This document shows, piece after piece, positions 49,709 through 59,448 of a stretch of DNA of 64,000 nt. The stretch comes from Eukaryota sp. TZLM1-RC (taxonomy: Eukaryota; Metamonada: BaSk clade). The DNA is taken from NCBI GenBank assembly GCA_040285825.1, contig JAUPSS010000013.1:124001-188000 (forward strand), given 5' to 3'. Position 1 is the first letter of the stretch. Each line of letters starts with the position of its first letter. Made by a program: the position numbers and the translations under genes. A model generated the notes under the pieces. It worked only from the letters and a program-made list of their open reading frames with translations. It was not told the origin of the DNA and searched no databases.

Positions 49709-50595
49709 TGTGAGATGAGTGATCAGAAAATGTAGATGAAATGATCTGGATATCAAAAGTCTGATCCTGTTTTTGTTTCAGTGAGCAACCCTGTCGCACC
49801 TGAGTGCGCACCACGGTGCATAAGTGCTAATTGTTATGATAAATCCTGCTTTCTTTAGTATTTTTCATAAATTTTTGTTGGTCTATCTCCTGTTTTCCTC
49901 TTCTACCTATGTGAGCAGTGAGTCTCTAAACGCAATTTTTCCTAGTTTTGTTTTCTTGTTTCTATAGAAAAAACAATAGTTGATGTTAGGGTTAGGGTTA
50001 GGTGGCAGAAATTTGTTCGTGTTATAACTTTTTTAATCATATTGATGAGTTGATTTTTTTAAAACAACATGGCAACTATATAAGCCCAAATCAACAAGAA
50101 ACTGGAAAAAAATTAACAAATTAAAATTACTTATTCAAAATACAAGCCACAAAACTTGGGAAATCAAAACAGAAACAGAATTCTATTCGCTTGATTAAAA
50201 TTTAATTACAAATTCACGTTTTTTGAAAATATTGGAATCGAGGCGCTTTTTTGGTTGATTAAGACTCCTGACATTACAATTTCAAAGTTAAGGACAATGT
50301 TTACAAATGAATATCCTTGCTGAAGTTAAAGGGTGGCACTTGTTCATACCTAGTTAGACGACCTTCGTTGTCTTGGTTCAACTTTGAATTGCTAATTTGC
50401 TTTAGTATTATCTGACCAATTAGGAACAGAATTTATTTTGTTTTGCCCAAATCATCAAGGCAGTTCTTCAGAGAGTAGACCCTGATTAAGGGTGACTCTT
50501 TTTGCTTTGCAATGTCAATACTGGTTCTGATATTCAACACTAAATAAAAGGGATTTATTTACAAATTTAAGTATTTACACTATTTACAAATTAAT
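49709..50595. other. No supported gene; short telomere-like repeat
   Basis: AT-rich spacer. At 49,986-50,003 lie three TTAGGG-type units (GTTAGGGTTAGGGTTAGG). A GC-rich word (GCACCTGAGTGCGCACCACG) is near 49,796. Confidence 0.5.
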
Positions 50596-51217
50596 CTAAA
50601 CCAGAGAAGAGTGATCACTGCCATTGGTGAAGTGATCAAAAATGGAGAGTCTACGTCCGGGGGCTTGTGTTGGTGGAGAGAGCCTTTTGATCTCCTCGTC
50701 CGATCTTGGGTTTGGAAGCTTGACAATACCGCTTGGGCCGAGTAAGCACACGGATTCAACAACATCATCATCAGCATGGGCGACTAGATCTTCCATGCGA
50801 TGGCTGAATCTACAACGTGAGCCAAACTGACAGAAACCCCTTTTGAAAAAGGCAACACACGGACTGGTTTTCCACTTTGCGTGACAAACCTTTGGTCTAA
50901 GCTCGTTGAGGCAATGCGCGAAGTTACACTGGTCTCCAAACTCACAGTGGCCTAATTCCACGAAGCTGCGACACATCTCTGTTTTGTAGTGAGGATTCGG
51001 ACTGCTGTCTGGGGATCGGGGTACTTGCTTTCGCTGCTTCCTGCTTGGTCTTGGAGGACTCTGTGGAGAGAAGGACGGCGAAAGTAGAAGTTGGCATCGA
51101 TTCTCGATTTCGACAGGCATTGGAATTGGAAACTGAATAATCAAGAAGGGAAAAAATTTCCAAAAAGAGGGGTTGACCATTGCTTACGTGGAGATTTACT
51201 TCATGCCTCGCTGGCAT
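50596..51217 (-). CDS. Tandem CCCH zinc-finger protein (tristetraprolin-like)
   Basis: Two C-X8-C-X5-C-X3-H fingers, CRSFVELGHCEFGDQCNFAH and CVAFFKRGFCQFGSRCRFSH, are separated by 21 residues. The first is preceded by HYKTEMC, like the YKTEL lead-in of TTP/ZFP36 proteins that bind AU-rich mRNA 3' ends and promote decay. A Ser/Pro/Arg-rich head comes before and a short tail ends in a Ser-rich stretch. The start is uncertain. One option is ATG 51,180 with no intron. The other is ATG 51,217 (MPARHEVNLH) joined across a 55-nt GTAAGC...ATTATTCAG intron (51,133-51,187) to FPIPMPVEI. Both keep the fingers intact. Confidence 0.8.
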
Positions 51218-51457
51218 CTCCCTCTTTCTATAATTTAGTTCACCTAGCCTCTCTGTAGCTAGTAAATGTTCACGTGCTTTATCCCGGTGTGTTGATTGTT
51301 TTGTAAGACTGTGAAACTCTTCGTCTTTTGAAGGAAGTAGCTAGAAACATGTTGTTGTACTCTGTGGATATCACCAAATATTTTACCTTTGTTAAGTTCT
51401 ATTGCTGATATAGTAATTGTAAAGCTAAAGTTGAAGAATTCTTAATAATTGTTTCTA

Positions 51458-51657
51458 CAGTCAACCCTCTATAATTGGACCCTCTATAAATGCATATTTT
51501 GCTAATTGCACACTATTTCAAAAATCTTTAATTAAAGTTTTAATTAGTTATTGTATTGAAGGACCTAAATAAACTCTTTAATTATTTATTGCTTTGAATT
51601 AACTTCAATGCACACTTTAAGACTACACAGAATGTGTACATTATAGAGGGATGACTG
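51458..51657. mobile_element. 200-bp pogo/mariner-like MITE
   Basis: The element starts CAGTCAACCCTCTATAAT and ends with its inverse (ATTATAGAGGGATGACTG); 17 of 18 terminal bases pair. It is flanked by TA on both sides (51,456-51,457 and 51,658-51,659), the Tc1/mariner/pogo target duplication. CAGTCA-CCTCTATA ends are typical of pogo/Tigger-type elements. The inside is AT-rich and non-coding, so it is non-autonomous. Confidence 0.85.
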
Positions 51658-51659
51658 TA

Positions 51660-51790
51660 TTTTTATTTCTACTTTTAGTATAATATAAAAAGATAGACCA
51701 ATAGGAGATGCTAAAATTTTCAACAAATCTATTGCTCCTTGAACTATAGGTGAAGGACTTATTAAGGATACATCATCCATAAATGCTACA
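51660..51790 (-). mobile_element. Reverse transcriptase motif fragment
   Basis: The minus strand reads FMDDVSLISPSPIVQG followed by IDLLKILASPIGLSF, an RT catalytic box ([F/Y]MDD) with the helix normally found after it (compare YTDDISIIGPIDSLR in subfamily A). About 40 codons survive next to the MITE. Confidence 0.6.
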
Positions 51791-52384
51791 ATTGCCTTTT
51801 CTAGTCAGAGTCATGAATTGATGTTGTCAAATTTGGATTCTTTGGTTGAATCAGATCCTTTTGAAGTTTCAACAAGAGGAATATTTGCTAATATCTGCAT
51901 TTCATTGATGAAATTTACTCATTCTAAAGTCCAAAAAGAAAACCATCTGTAGAGAGTTAGCATTTCAAGCACTTAGTGGCTTCTACCGCATCTTTTCTGC
52001 TAGAGAATGTATTATATGGTTGTCTAATGGAATAGAATGATAGTGATGCCGTGTTTGGTATCTTAAAAGTGTTGCAAGCTCAGTATTTCACGTTGATTGT
52101 TAATAGGAAAAAATGTTTTTTATTGATAAAACGTATTGTGTATATTGAAAATGCACTTCTTTATTGAAATTTGAGATAAAACAAGAATAATTAACTACCA
52201 TACATGAAGAAACATAAAGGAAGAACATCACAGTTTCAAATAAAGGCATTGAGGAGTATCAAAAAAAGGTCACATACGCTGCAGAGTGGATCAGTAGTTC
52301 AACTACGAAAGGGACATTATTAGCATTTGAAGTAAAACACACGCAACCGCAAAAGAGAATAGTGTAAATAGCCGCTCCTTTAGG
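51791..52384. other. No supported gene
   Basis: Probably more retrotransposon debris at the left side. Nothing further is legible. Confidence 0.35.
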
Positions 52385-52626
52385 TTACCACAAAACAAAA
52401 ACTAGTCTAAGGGACACATAGTGGAGTTGTAGTAATGAATCTTGCATTTGCAATTCTCCCAATAAAGTATTATCAACAACAAAGTTATTGACCAATAGTC
52501 TGTAGATGAAGGTTGCCTGGAACTCCTCAACTGCCACCAATTCTTCTAAGTTTGGTGGAAGGTCATCATCTATTCTTGCCTTTAATTCCTTAAGACCTCC
52601 TTGTGCATTTCGACAGCCTCCACCAT
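52385..52626 (-). CDS. Possible small acidic protein, start unclear
   Basis: About 80 codons are open. The core (RIDDDLPPNLEELVAVEEF and FIYRLLVNNFVVDNTLLG) looks like a genuine amphipathic helical protein, and the opposite strand over the same bases reads as low-quality Ser/Asn sequence. No ATG is in frame at the 5' end. The ATG at 52,626 (MVEAVEMHKE) is in another frame and could be joined only by a 17-nt splice, shorter than any other intron here. It may be a real small gene with an unseen exon, or a fragment. It would be divergent from the gene starting at 52,625. Confidence 0.3.
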
Positions 52627-53138
52627 GCAAAGACAGAGCGGTTTACATATCTAAACCACGAAGTCGGCTAGAGTTTGATTCGAGACCCCTTCACATCACC
52701 CTCAACTCTCCACCCAAAGTTAATCAACGCATCTCAGCTGATGACCTTCCACCGTGTTCTGAAAAGCCAGATTATGTTATCTCCACAGAAACTACTGAAT
52801 CTAACAAGCTGCGTCAACGCCAACTGGACACTATACATTCCAAAGCATTCGTCAATTCCTCTAGATTTTTTTGTGAACATCAGGATTCAGTGACATGTAC
52901 CCGAACATTAAAATGGGATAACTTCCTAACTTCCAAAAAATTCATAAATCCCAATCAATCAGAACAACTAAAACAATCAAAAAAGATTGATCAGAAATTA
53001 TGTTCTTCTATTCGTCTCTTCCATGATGGGGTAATTATAGATTCTGCTGATGGCAGTATTTATAGTTGTTGTGGTCAATCCAAGAATAGCAAAGGTTGTA
53101 GACAGTATAAGCGATTTGGAAATTGGAATTATTTATAA
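52625..53138 (+). CDS. Small protein with C-terminal CCG...GC motif
   Basis: The frame ending at 53,138 contains no methionine codon for its last 200 residues apart from one at 52,506, where the opposite strand looks coding. A 31-nt GTTTAC...GGCTAG intron at 52,641-52,671 would join ATGCAAAGACAGAGCG to AGTTTGATTCG and give a 160-residue protein starting MQRQSEFDSRPLHITLN. The middle is polar and helical. The end, SIYSCCGQSKNSKGCRQYKR, has the CCG...GC pattern of a small zinc-binding or disulphide module seen at the end of several eukaryotic proteins. I cannot name the family. If the intron is wrong, the start is 52,506. Confidence 0.45.
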
Positions 53139-53224
53139 ATAATTGGAACTTTTTATTTAATTAATTTCTTTGTTTTTATTTTTGGCTTTAATATTCATTT
53201 ACTTAAAAAAATGTTTTTATTTCA

Positions 53225-53908
53225 TCATCTTTTTAAAAAAACATCTAAATTGCTATTCAATTCTTTCAACAATAAAGATTTCCTCAATTCCCCTCTTTTT
53301 TCATCAAATAAATTGTAAAATCTACTTTCAGAAATACCTAAATTATCACAAATAATGTCCAATACTCTTCCTATTGAAAAGCTATTTTTAAAGAAAAACA
53401 TTTTTGGTTCTATATTGAAACCTTCAACCCCAAGCACGTCCACATACACTCTCTCCCCCAATTCAACTTCCACATCACCTGTAGCAGCATTCTTTCTTCT
53501 TCGTTTTGCCATCTTGCTACTGTTCCTTCCTGGCAGGTGGAACACTGAACGAGGTGGAGGGGCTTCCTTCCGGCATTTGTGTTGGTCAGAGTGTCTGTGT
53601 GTAAGGCAGTAAGAATAGAAACATTTAGAGCACTTCACTAACAGTGATGGCATGAATGTTTTCTTGCAAGAATGGCATTTGGCTGTGTTGATTGAGGTAG
53701 TAGGTTTATCTGGTGGTTGTGTGTTGTTAGAGCATCCTGGGGTAGGTGCATTTGGGCATGAATGTGTTGATGGAGAGAGATGTCGGGCACAAAACGAAGA
53801 ATGACAAAAATCACATTTAGCTGGTAGAAAATCATGACTCCCACACAGGGCGAAGGCACAACGAGATCCAGGAATGGTTTTGTGGTGGTCTGCTGTTTCA
53901 AAGTTCAT
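53225..53908 (-). CDS. ZFAND1: AN1-type zinc-finger protein, ZFAND1/Cuz1-like
   Basis: 227 residues. Two AN1 zinc fingers occupy residues about 17-52 (CAFALCGSHDFLPAKC, then CHSSFCARH) and 76-112 (CHSCKKTF, CSKCFYSYCLTH, HKC). A basic linker (KMAKRRRKNAAT) follows, then a C-terminal ubiquitin-like domain from about 145 (VEVELGERVYVDVLG, FSIGRVLDIICDNLG). Two AN1 fingers plus a C-terminal UBL is the ZFAND1/Cuz1 arrangement. Those proteins bind p97/Cdc48 and the proteasome to help clear arsenite-induced stress granules and damaged proteins. It is convergent with the gene at 52.6-53.1 kb, with 86 bp between stops. Confidence 0.85.
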   Translation of the reverse strand: MNFETADHHKTIPGSRCAFALCGSHDFLPAKCDFCHSSFCARHLSPSTHSCPNAPTPGCSNNTQPPDKPTTSINTAKCHSCKKTFMPSLLVKCSKCFYSYCLTHRHSDQHKCRKEAPPPRSVFHLPGRNSSKMAKRRRKNAATGDVEVELGERVYVDVLGVEGFNIEPKMFFFKNSFSIGRVLDIICDNLGISESRFYNLFDEKRGELRKSLLLKELNSNLDVFLKR

Positions 53909-54164
53909 TAGGGTGGAAGTTAATTAAAGTGGATTTCTTGATAAAAGAAATATTAATTTCCAATGGGACACAATATCATTGATGACCACTGTTTGTAGAA
54001 AAATCACACTAATTGTTTCAAGTCTCTTGTTGGTAGTAGTTGTTAGTGCACACAGTGTTCTATTTTGGAGGGAAAATTGATTCAATCACCAAGTGGGAAG
54101 GGGAAGGCACTTTTTGATTAAATTGAAAACTTCCACAGAATGATGTCAGAAGTGAGGAAAAACT

Positions 54165-54478
54165 TGTATTTATTGAATTTGCACACTTAATTAAATCAAT
54201 TCATAACTAATGGGACGAATATCATTGAACCATGATTTCCTCTACAAAATCTTGATTTGCTTGCTGTTTAGCTAAAGCTTCTCTTATTCGATTAACAAAC
54301 CGAGGCAATCTATTAATAATGGCAAATTGAATTCGAGGATGCCATAAAAAAATATTAAATCTTTTCATTGTTTTTTTGAACCATTTTTTGGAAGTTATTC
54401 AAAAAAAGTTTCTGCTTCAACTGATGATCTTCCATTTATCGAAAATGGGAAAGCAATAAAAACTAGCTGTGTACTAAA
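54165..54478 (-). mobile_element. Subfamily C retrotransposon 3' fragment
   Basis: The minus strand encodes the last ~90 codons of subfamily C (AFPFSINGRSSVEAET, FLWHPRIQFAIINRLPRFVN, DFVEEIM) with a frameshift near 54,395, and the tail CCCATTAGTTATGAATTG...TTCAATAAA to about 54,168. Confidence 0.8.
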
Positions 54479-54524
54479 CTTGTTAACTTTTGTCAAAATC
54501 AAATGCAGAATTTTTTAGAATTTT

Positions 54525-54842
54525 TTTCAATTGCAAATTTAATATTTCATATCGCTCAGTTGTTCACGATGCTGTTAGAGACCGACTATACGTTATGTGG
54601 AAAAGTCATCACATTGAAGCTTCTTTTGTCCCTCTTGTGCGTAAGTTGTCACCTGAAGATCAAGATGAAAATACTTTTGGGAAACGCCGTGCTGATTGAA
54701 TTACGCCAGGGTCTGATGGTGTGATAAAAGTTGTTGATGTTGTCATTGTTGATGTTTGTGAGGATTCAGCAATTGATTTTGCTAACAAAGATGAAATTTC
54801 GCTCTGGTTCGATGAAAAGAGCAAAATCAAAAAGTACAATAA
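54525..54842 (+). pseudogene. Subfamily A retrotransposon, left part (split by Ty3 element)
   Basis: It starts abruptly at the CKFNI...YRSVVHDAVRD segment and follows the subfamily A copy at 7,785-8,095 through the endonuclease region (KRRAD, then a TGA, GSDGVIKVVDVV) to KIKKYN. Here the Ty3-type LTR interrupts it. It resumes at 63,363. The element is 5'-truncated. Confidence 0.85.
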
Positions 54843-54978
54843 TGTTGTACTGTGGACAATTAGTCTAGTACATTTATATTTATATAACATAGTTCACTAG
54901 TGATGGCCTTTATAAGGGCCGGTGAAATTCTAATAAATTATTCCTTATTCTTTGTTATCATATATGGATAAAGCATCA
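54843..54978 (+). repeat. 5' LTR of Ty3-type element
   Basis: 136 bp, TG...CA ends. It contains the CTTTATAAGGGCCGG patch and AATAAATT, which may serve as promoter and poly(A) signals. The presumed gag start codon lies inside it at 54,964. Confidence 0.95.
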
Positions 54979-56370
54979 TTAATTAATGGCCTGAAAAGCC
55001 ACAATGATAACCCTCCTTCCTCTTTGAGGAAGAGTAATGTACCTTCGTTGAAGGAGAACAATCCACCATCCACTGTGAGTAATCTACCATCCACGGTGAG
55101 TAATCCACCATCCACGGTGAGTAATCCTTCCTTCGCGAAGAGTAATCCTCCTGAGGAGAGTGAGCTTTCCGCTGAGAAGAGCCTTGCCTCTCAGAAAGAA
55201 AGCCACCTCCCCAATAAGGAGAGTGAACTTCACACTGAGGAGAGCCTTTCCTCCCAGAAAGGAAGTCACCTCCCTAATAAGGAGAGAGGTAACCACAATA
55301 TGGATGTAACAGAACTGTACACATATCCCAATAACCCCTCGGAGCTCCTTCCTTGTAGGAAGAGTTTTCTCACTCCGAGCGAGCAAAGGAGATTCAAAGC
55401 GTTTGTTGTAAGTAATAAATCTGACGCTTGTACAGAAGGTGAAGGAGGCGAAGGCGAGCAACGGTCTACGACTAGCTCCTCACGTAATACTCCCTCCTCA
55501 CCTACTTCTGACATCAGCTCAAGTGAGGAACCTCAAAGTGATTCCAGAGGATCTCTTAATCAGAACTACAGCAGGAGAGGGGATGAGAGCGATGATGAAC
55601 CACCTCATACACCCAATCCTCCTAATCCAACTCCTAGGTTTCCATCTACGGAAAGGACTTCTCAGGGTCTTTACCGAAGGAAATTAGCAAAGGCAGTTGA
55701 GGCTGTAACTAGAGATTTCTTATTGGACCTCATCGCCAATCCTCCCGAAGATGTAATGGATTGGAGTGATGACGAATTATTAAAAATGGCTGAGAATGAG
55801 TCAGAGCGTCTTGCGGGAGACGTAGACCCAGCCGACTGTGAGAAGGTCCGACGTGACTATTTAGCGAAACGTTGGCCATTCCTCTTTGGGGAAGCCCACG
55901 GCAAAACACTTGACGACGTCGTCTACGAGAGTTATGATCAAAGTCCAAATCTTTTAAAGAGATTGGATGATCTTACCGATTCGGCAGTTTCGTGTGGAAT
56001 GAGTGCAGTCGAGGATTGCTATTTTAACGCACCTCGTTGAAAGTATCAAGCTGTTACTCCCAGGCCTGCCAAATGGCATAGGGATGCAATTGATGACCAC
56101 AAAATATATTTCAGTGGAAATCAAGAAGCATACGACAGACTATTTTGGATAGCTAAAATGTATCCTCATAATCAACAAGGTAGAAACCTTAGAGGCGTCG
56201 TAAGGCATTTCCTAATGGAGAACGTACACCCAAAAGATTCCATTGCGGACATTTTTATTATGCTTGGGGGCAGATTCGATGAATCTCGAGGTGACACCCT
56301 TCAATTTCATACCAAAGAGTCCTACATTAGAGAAATAGGCACAAGGGTAATTGAATTGAAAGAACAGCGT

Positions 56371-57952
56371 TCCAGTTTCCACAATAATTGATGATATTGA
56401 AATTCAAGCCAAATTATATTCAATTGATGCTATTCGTCATTTGGGTTCGTTTTTTGGAAATAATGATGAAATTACCAAAAAATTGTTTGAAAAGTTGAAC
56501 TCAATTTCTGACAAAATTGACCGAATGATGAATTTAGATATAAAAAAACACATCAAATTTACCATTATAAGACTGTGTTTTAGTTCCAATTTTAATCATA
56601 TATTTCGATCTACAAATCCTCTCGTCACTAGACCTTTGGCTCAAAAGTTTAATGAGTTACGTGCAAAAGTTCTGTCTCAATTACTGGGATGTAAAATGTT
56701 TCAAATTCCAGATCATGCTTACCTTAGTCCACAATATGGTGGTTTAGGGTGGACGAAGGCTTCTATTCTTACCTCATGTGCTTTTGTTGGTGGATGCAGA
56801 AATGCAATCTTTGAGTTCTCCGAAAGATTTGCAGATTGGGAAGATTTATTGATGACAACGCAAAGTTCCACTGTTTTTGCATTAAATGAAGAAATTTCAA
56901 GAATTGATGTAGAAAAATGGGGTCGATGTTTTCCCCAATCATTCAATGGCAATATTCCAGAAAAAAATGTTTTAAATTTGAAGTATACTCTTCGAACATT
57001 ACAGAAAAGATTGACTGGAATGTATGAAAAAGATCTTTATAATAATATTTGCAGCTCGGCTGTTTTAAATCAAGATCTTCACTCATTGTTATTGGAAAAG
57101 GGTGTTTGTGAAAACAAGGTGTCAGATTCTTCACTTTTTGTAACCATTGTACCACGAAGATTTGGATTGTGTGCTACTAATGAAGCATTTGTAACAAAAA
57201 TGAGATTATATTTGAACATCCCCATTAACCAATTATTATCAAAAGAAAAATGTATTTGTTCGAATTCACCTCAACTCACTTTGCGCCATGCTCTAAATTG
57301 CTCTAAATTGATAACTTATCGTTCTTCATTACATGATGCTGTTAGAGACACTGTTTTCAATATGGCACAAACTGCAAGGATATCGTGTATCAAAGAGCCC
57401 CTGCTGAAAGAAACACTTTCTCTAAATAATTTTGGTTCTGATGATAGAGGTGATGTATACTGTGATTGGATTGATAATTCTGAAGCTATTGTTGACTTTG
57501 TCTCATGTAATGTTGCAAACGATACTTTGTTTCACAGAAGAAAACTTAATCCTCTGGCTGCTCTGGATTTTAAAGCAAAAGAAAAACATAGAAAATATGA
57601 TAAAGAAATTGAAGATGCAAATATCGTTAGAAATACACAGCTGGTTTTTATTGCTTTCCCATTTTCGATAAATGGAAGATTATCAGTTGAAGCAGAAACT
57701 TTTTTGGATGACTTCCAAAAAATGGTGAAAGAAAAAACAATGAAAAGATTTGATATTTTTTTATGGCGTTCACGGATTCAATTTGCCATTATTAATAGAT
57801 TACCGCGGTTTTTCAATCGAATTAGAGAAGCTTTAGCTAAACAGCAAGCAAATCAAGATTTTGTAGAGGAAATCTTGGTTTAATGATAGTCGTCCCATTA
57901 GTTATGAGTTGATTTAAATAAGTGTGCAAATTCAATAAATACAAAATATCTG
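56371..57952 (+). mobile_element. Subfamily C retrotransposon nested in the Ty3-type gag
   Basis: A 5'-truncated insert. AAGAACAGCGT occurs at 56,360-56,370 and again at 57,953-57,963, an 11-bp target-site duplication. Joining the flanks restores the gag frame (...KEQ-RVGPNK). The insert starts TCCAGTTTCCACAATA, inside the element, and ends TTCAATAAATACAAAATATC, the subfamily C tail. Its coding part is open throughout, so it is a young copy. Confidence 0.93.
56441..57883 (+). CDS. Subfamily C C-terminal ORF: zinc motif and restriction-like endonuclease
   Basis: 480 codons without a stop (the frame is open from the insert edge at 56,371). It begins after the RT catalytic region. FGNNDEITKKLFEKLNSI and HIKFTIIRLCFSS form the RT thumb-like part. 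PQYGGLGWTKASIL follows, then the linker FPQSFNGNIPEKNV. The zinc motif runs from CICSNSPQ to RHALNC (C-X-C-X9-H-X3-C). The endonuclease core is RGDVYCDWIDNSEAIVDFVS, the R-x-D...D pattern of the PD-(D/E)xK-type endonucleases of R2-like LINEs, and WRSRIQFAI lies near the end. In R2-like elements this domain nicks the target to prime reverse transcription. As the RT is missing, this copy cannot retrotranspose alone. Confidence 0.85.
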   Translation: MGSFFGNNDEITKKLFEKLNSISDKIDRMMNLDIKKHIKFTIIRLCFSSNFNHIFRSTNPLVTRPLAQKFNELRAKVLSQLLGCKMFQIPDHAYLSPQYGGLGWTKASILTSCAFVGGCRNAIFEFSERFADWEDLLMTTQSSTVFALNEEISRIDVEKWGRCFPQSFNGNIPEKNVLNLKYTLRTLQKRLTGMYEKDLYNNICSSAVLNQDLHSLLLEKGVCENKVSDSSLFVTIVPRRFGLCATNEAFVTKMRLYLNIPINQLLSKEKCICSNSPQLTLRHALNCSKLITYRSSLHDAVRDTVFNMAQTARISCIKEPLLKETLSLNNFGSDDRGDVYCDWIDNSEAIVDFVSCNVANDTLFHRRKLNPLAALDFKAKEKHRKYDKEIEDANIVRNTQLVFIAFPFSINGRLSVEAETFLDDFQKMVKEKTMKRFDIFLWRSRIQFAIINRLPRFFNRIREALAKQQANQDFVEEILV

Positions 57953-59448
57953 AAGAACAGCGTGTTGGCCCTAACAAGTTAAAATTAGTATATCCTGATG
58001 CATGGATGGCCAAACTTAAGGCATGGGTTGATAGCTGGCCCGACCAAAATGTTATTGAGAATGTCTTAATAAAGAGCAGTTGCCTTCCATATGATCATAA
58101 ACCAGCAGGGGTCCCTAGAGGATCATCTAAAGATGCACCAGATTGGGTGGATTTAAGGCCACCAGCCCAGACTGTTCCTGTACAGGAGGAACCTCCTAAG
58201 ACAAGATTTATCATAAAGTTGGGCGAAACATTGCCTTCAGAAGAGAGGAATATGAACCTATATAGTACACCTTCTGTAGGGCCTCTGGCATCTAGGAGAG
58301 CTTCTTGTGAAGCAACTCCTACACAAGCATCTGTTATAAAATCATCTATACCCACGCAACCCCTAGGAACGAAGGCCTCTAGAGATTCTCTCGTCGACAC
58401 CCTCGGTCTTTATAGAACTCCTGTAACAGACGAGGAGAAATTGAGGAAAAGAATAGACGACAAACTGAGATGCCTAGTTAAGTTAAATGAAGCGTTTGAC
58501 GCCAAGAAGATCTTCGACTTCGTTCTTAACTTTGGCAATTGGGCTAAAACAGTTAGGGATGGCGATGGACCCACCAGAGCATTTACGCCGATCACCAAAT
58601 ACGGTCAACCTGTTCATCAGTACGACTTCGTTAGATCTATGTTCTCGGAAGTGGACCCTTTGTATTTGAGATTTATGATCGAGGGTAAGGTCATCGCAGA
58701 ATGGCAGAGTTTTTATGGAGGCCGAACAAACGTGTTAGGCAACAACCCATCTGACGCAGAAATCTGGGAATATTTGCTACTCAGCATCCAGTACAAATAC
58801 CCTACCGATGTTGAGAAGGCTTTAAGGTCTGTAAGACCACCTGCGATCAGTCGCAAAATGACTGCTGAATCTTCATGGACAGCCTTCATGGAGCAGATCA
58901 TATATATAATTCGACGCTCTACAATTATGCCCGGAACGGATGGTAATCCGTCTGTCGTCTACCCAGCAAAGAGATTTCTCGAAACTATTAACGACAAAAC
59001 AAACAAGCAATTGATGGACACATATATCATTTGAATTGGCAAGTTTGATTCAAGTAACGAGAAACTGGGCGATGCGATTTACGATTTAGGTAACGCATTT
59101 GTTAACAAGGTCAATAGCCTTGAATCCTCGATCAAAGACATGAATTTGATAAGAACAGCTTTTGGTGCTCACGCTCCTGGGCAAAAAGGACGAAGCCAGT
59201 CAAAAGGTCCTTTTAAGAACCCTAGAGTCAGCAGTCGACCCATCCCTTCAGAGCAATGGTGTAACTTATGTAAAACCAATAAACATCCTGAAGAGAAATG
59301 TTTTAAATTAGTGGGAAGACCTGGTTCAAAAAAGCGTCAAGGAGGTGAAAGACGTGATAGAAAACGTGAAAGTAGTAGTAATAAATCAGATGATTAAACA
59401 TCTTTTAAAAATAACCTTACAAATAATTCAATCAAATCCATTTATAAA

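Larger units (their letters stand above)
54964..59397 (+). pseudogene. gag: Ty3-type gag, interrupted
   Basis: From ATG 54,964 (five codons inside the LTR) the frame runs to a TGA at 56,038, continues in the same frame to 56,370, is interrupted by the nested retrotransposon (56,371-57,952), then continues in the same frame from the second target-site copy to a TGA at 59,032 and on to the TAA at 59,397. Without the insert it would be roughly 950 residues, large for a Ty3/gypsy Gag. The head has imperfect repeats (NPPSTVSNPPSTVS; SESHLPNKES-type units). A capsid-like helical part lies at 58,440-59,000 and the nucleocapsid knuckle CNLCKTNKHPEEKC near 59,260, followed by a basic tail. Both TGAs could come from CGA by a C-to-T change. 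Confidence 0.8.

Noticed and set aside
52560-52620. 17-nt intron joining MVEAVEMHKE to ARIDDD on the minus strand
   Set aside because: In frame, but shorter than every other intron here by 10 nt and with no branch-point motif.
56038-59034. TGA as a sense codon, suggested by two in-frame TGAs in gag
   Set aside because: TGA ends the host genes at 15,064, 27,378 and 39,256 at sensible positions, so the standard code holds. The gag TGAs are better explained as mutations.
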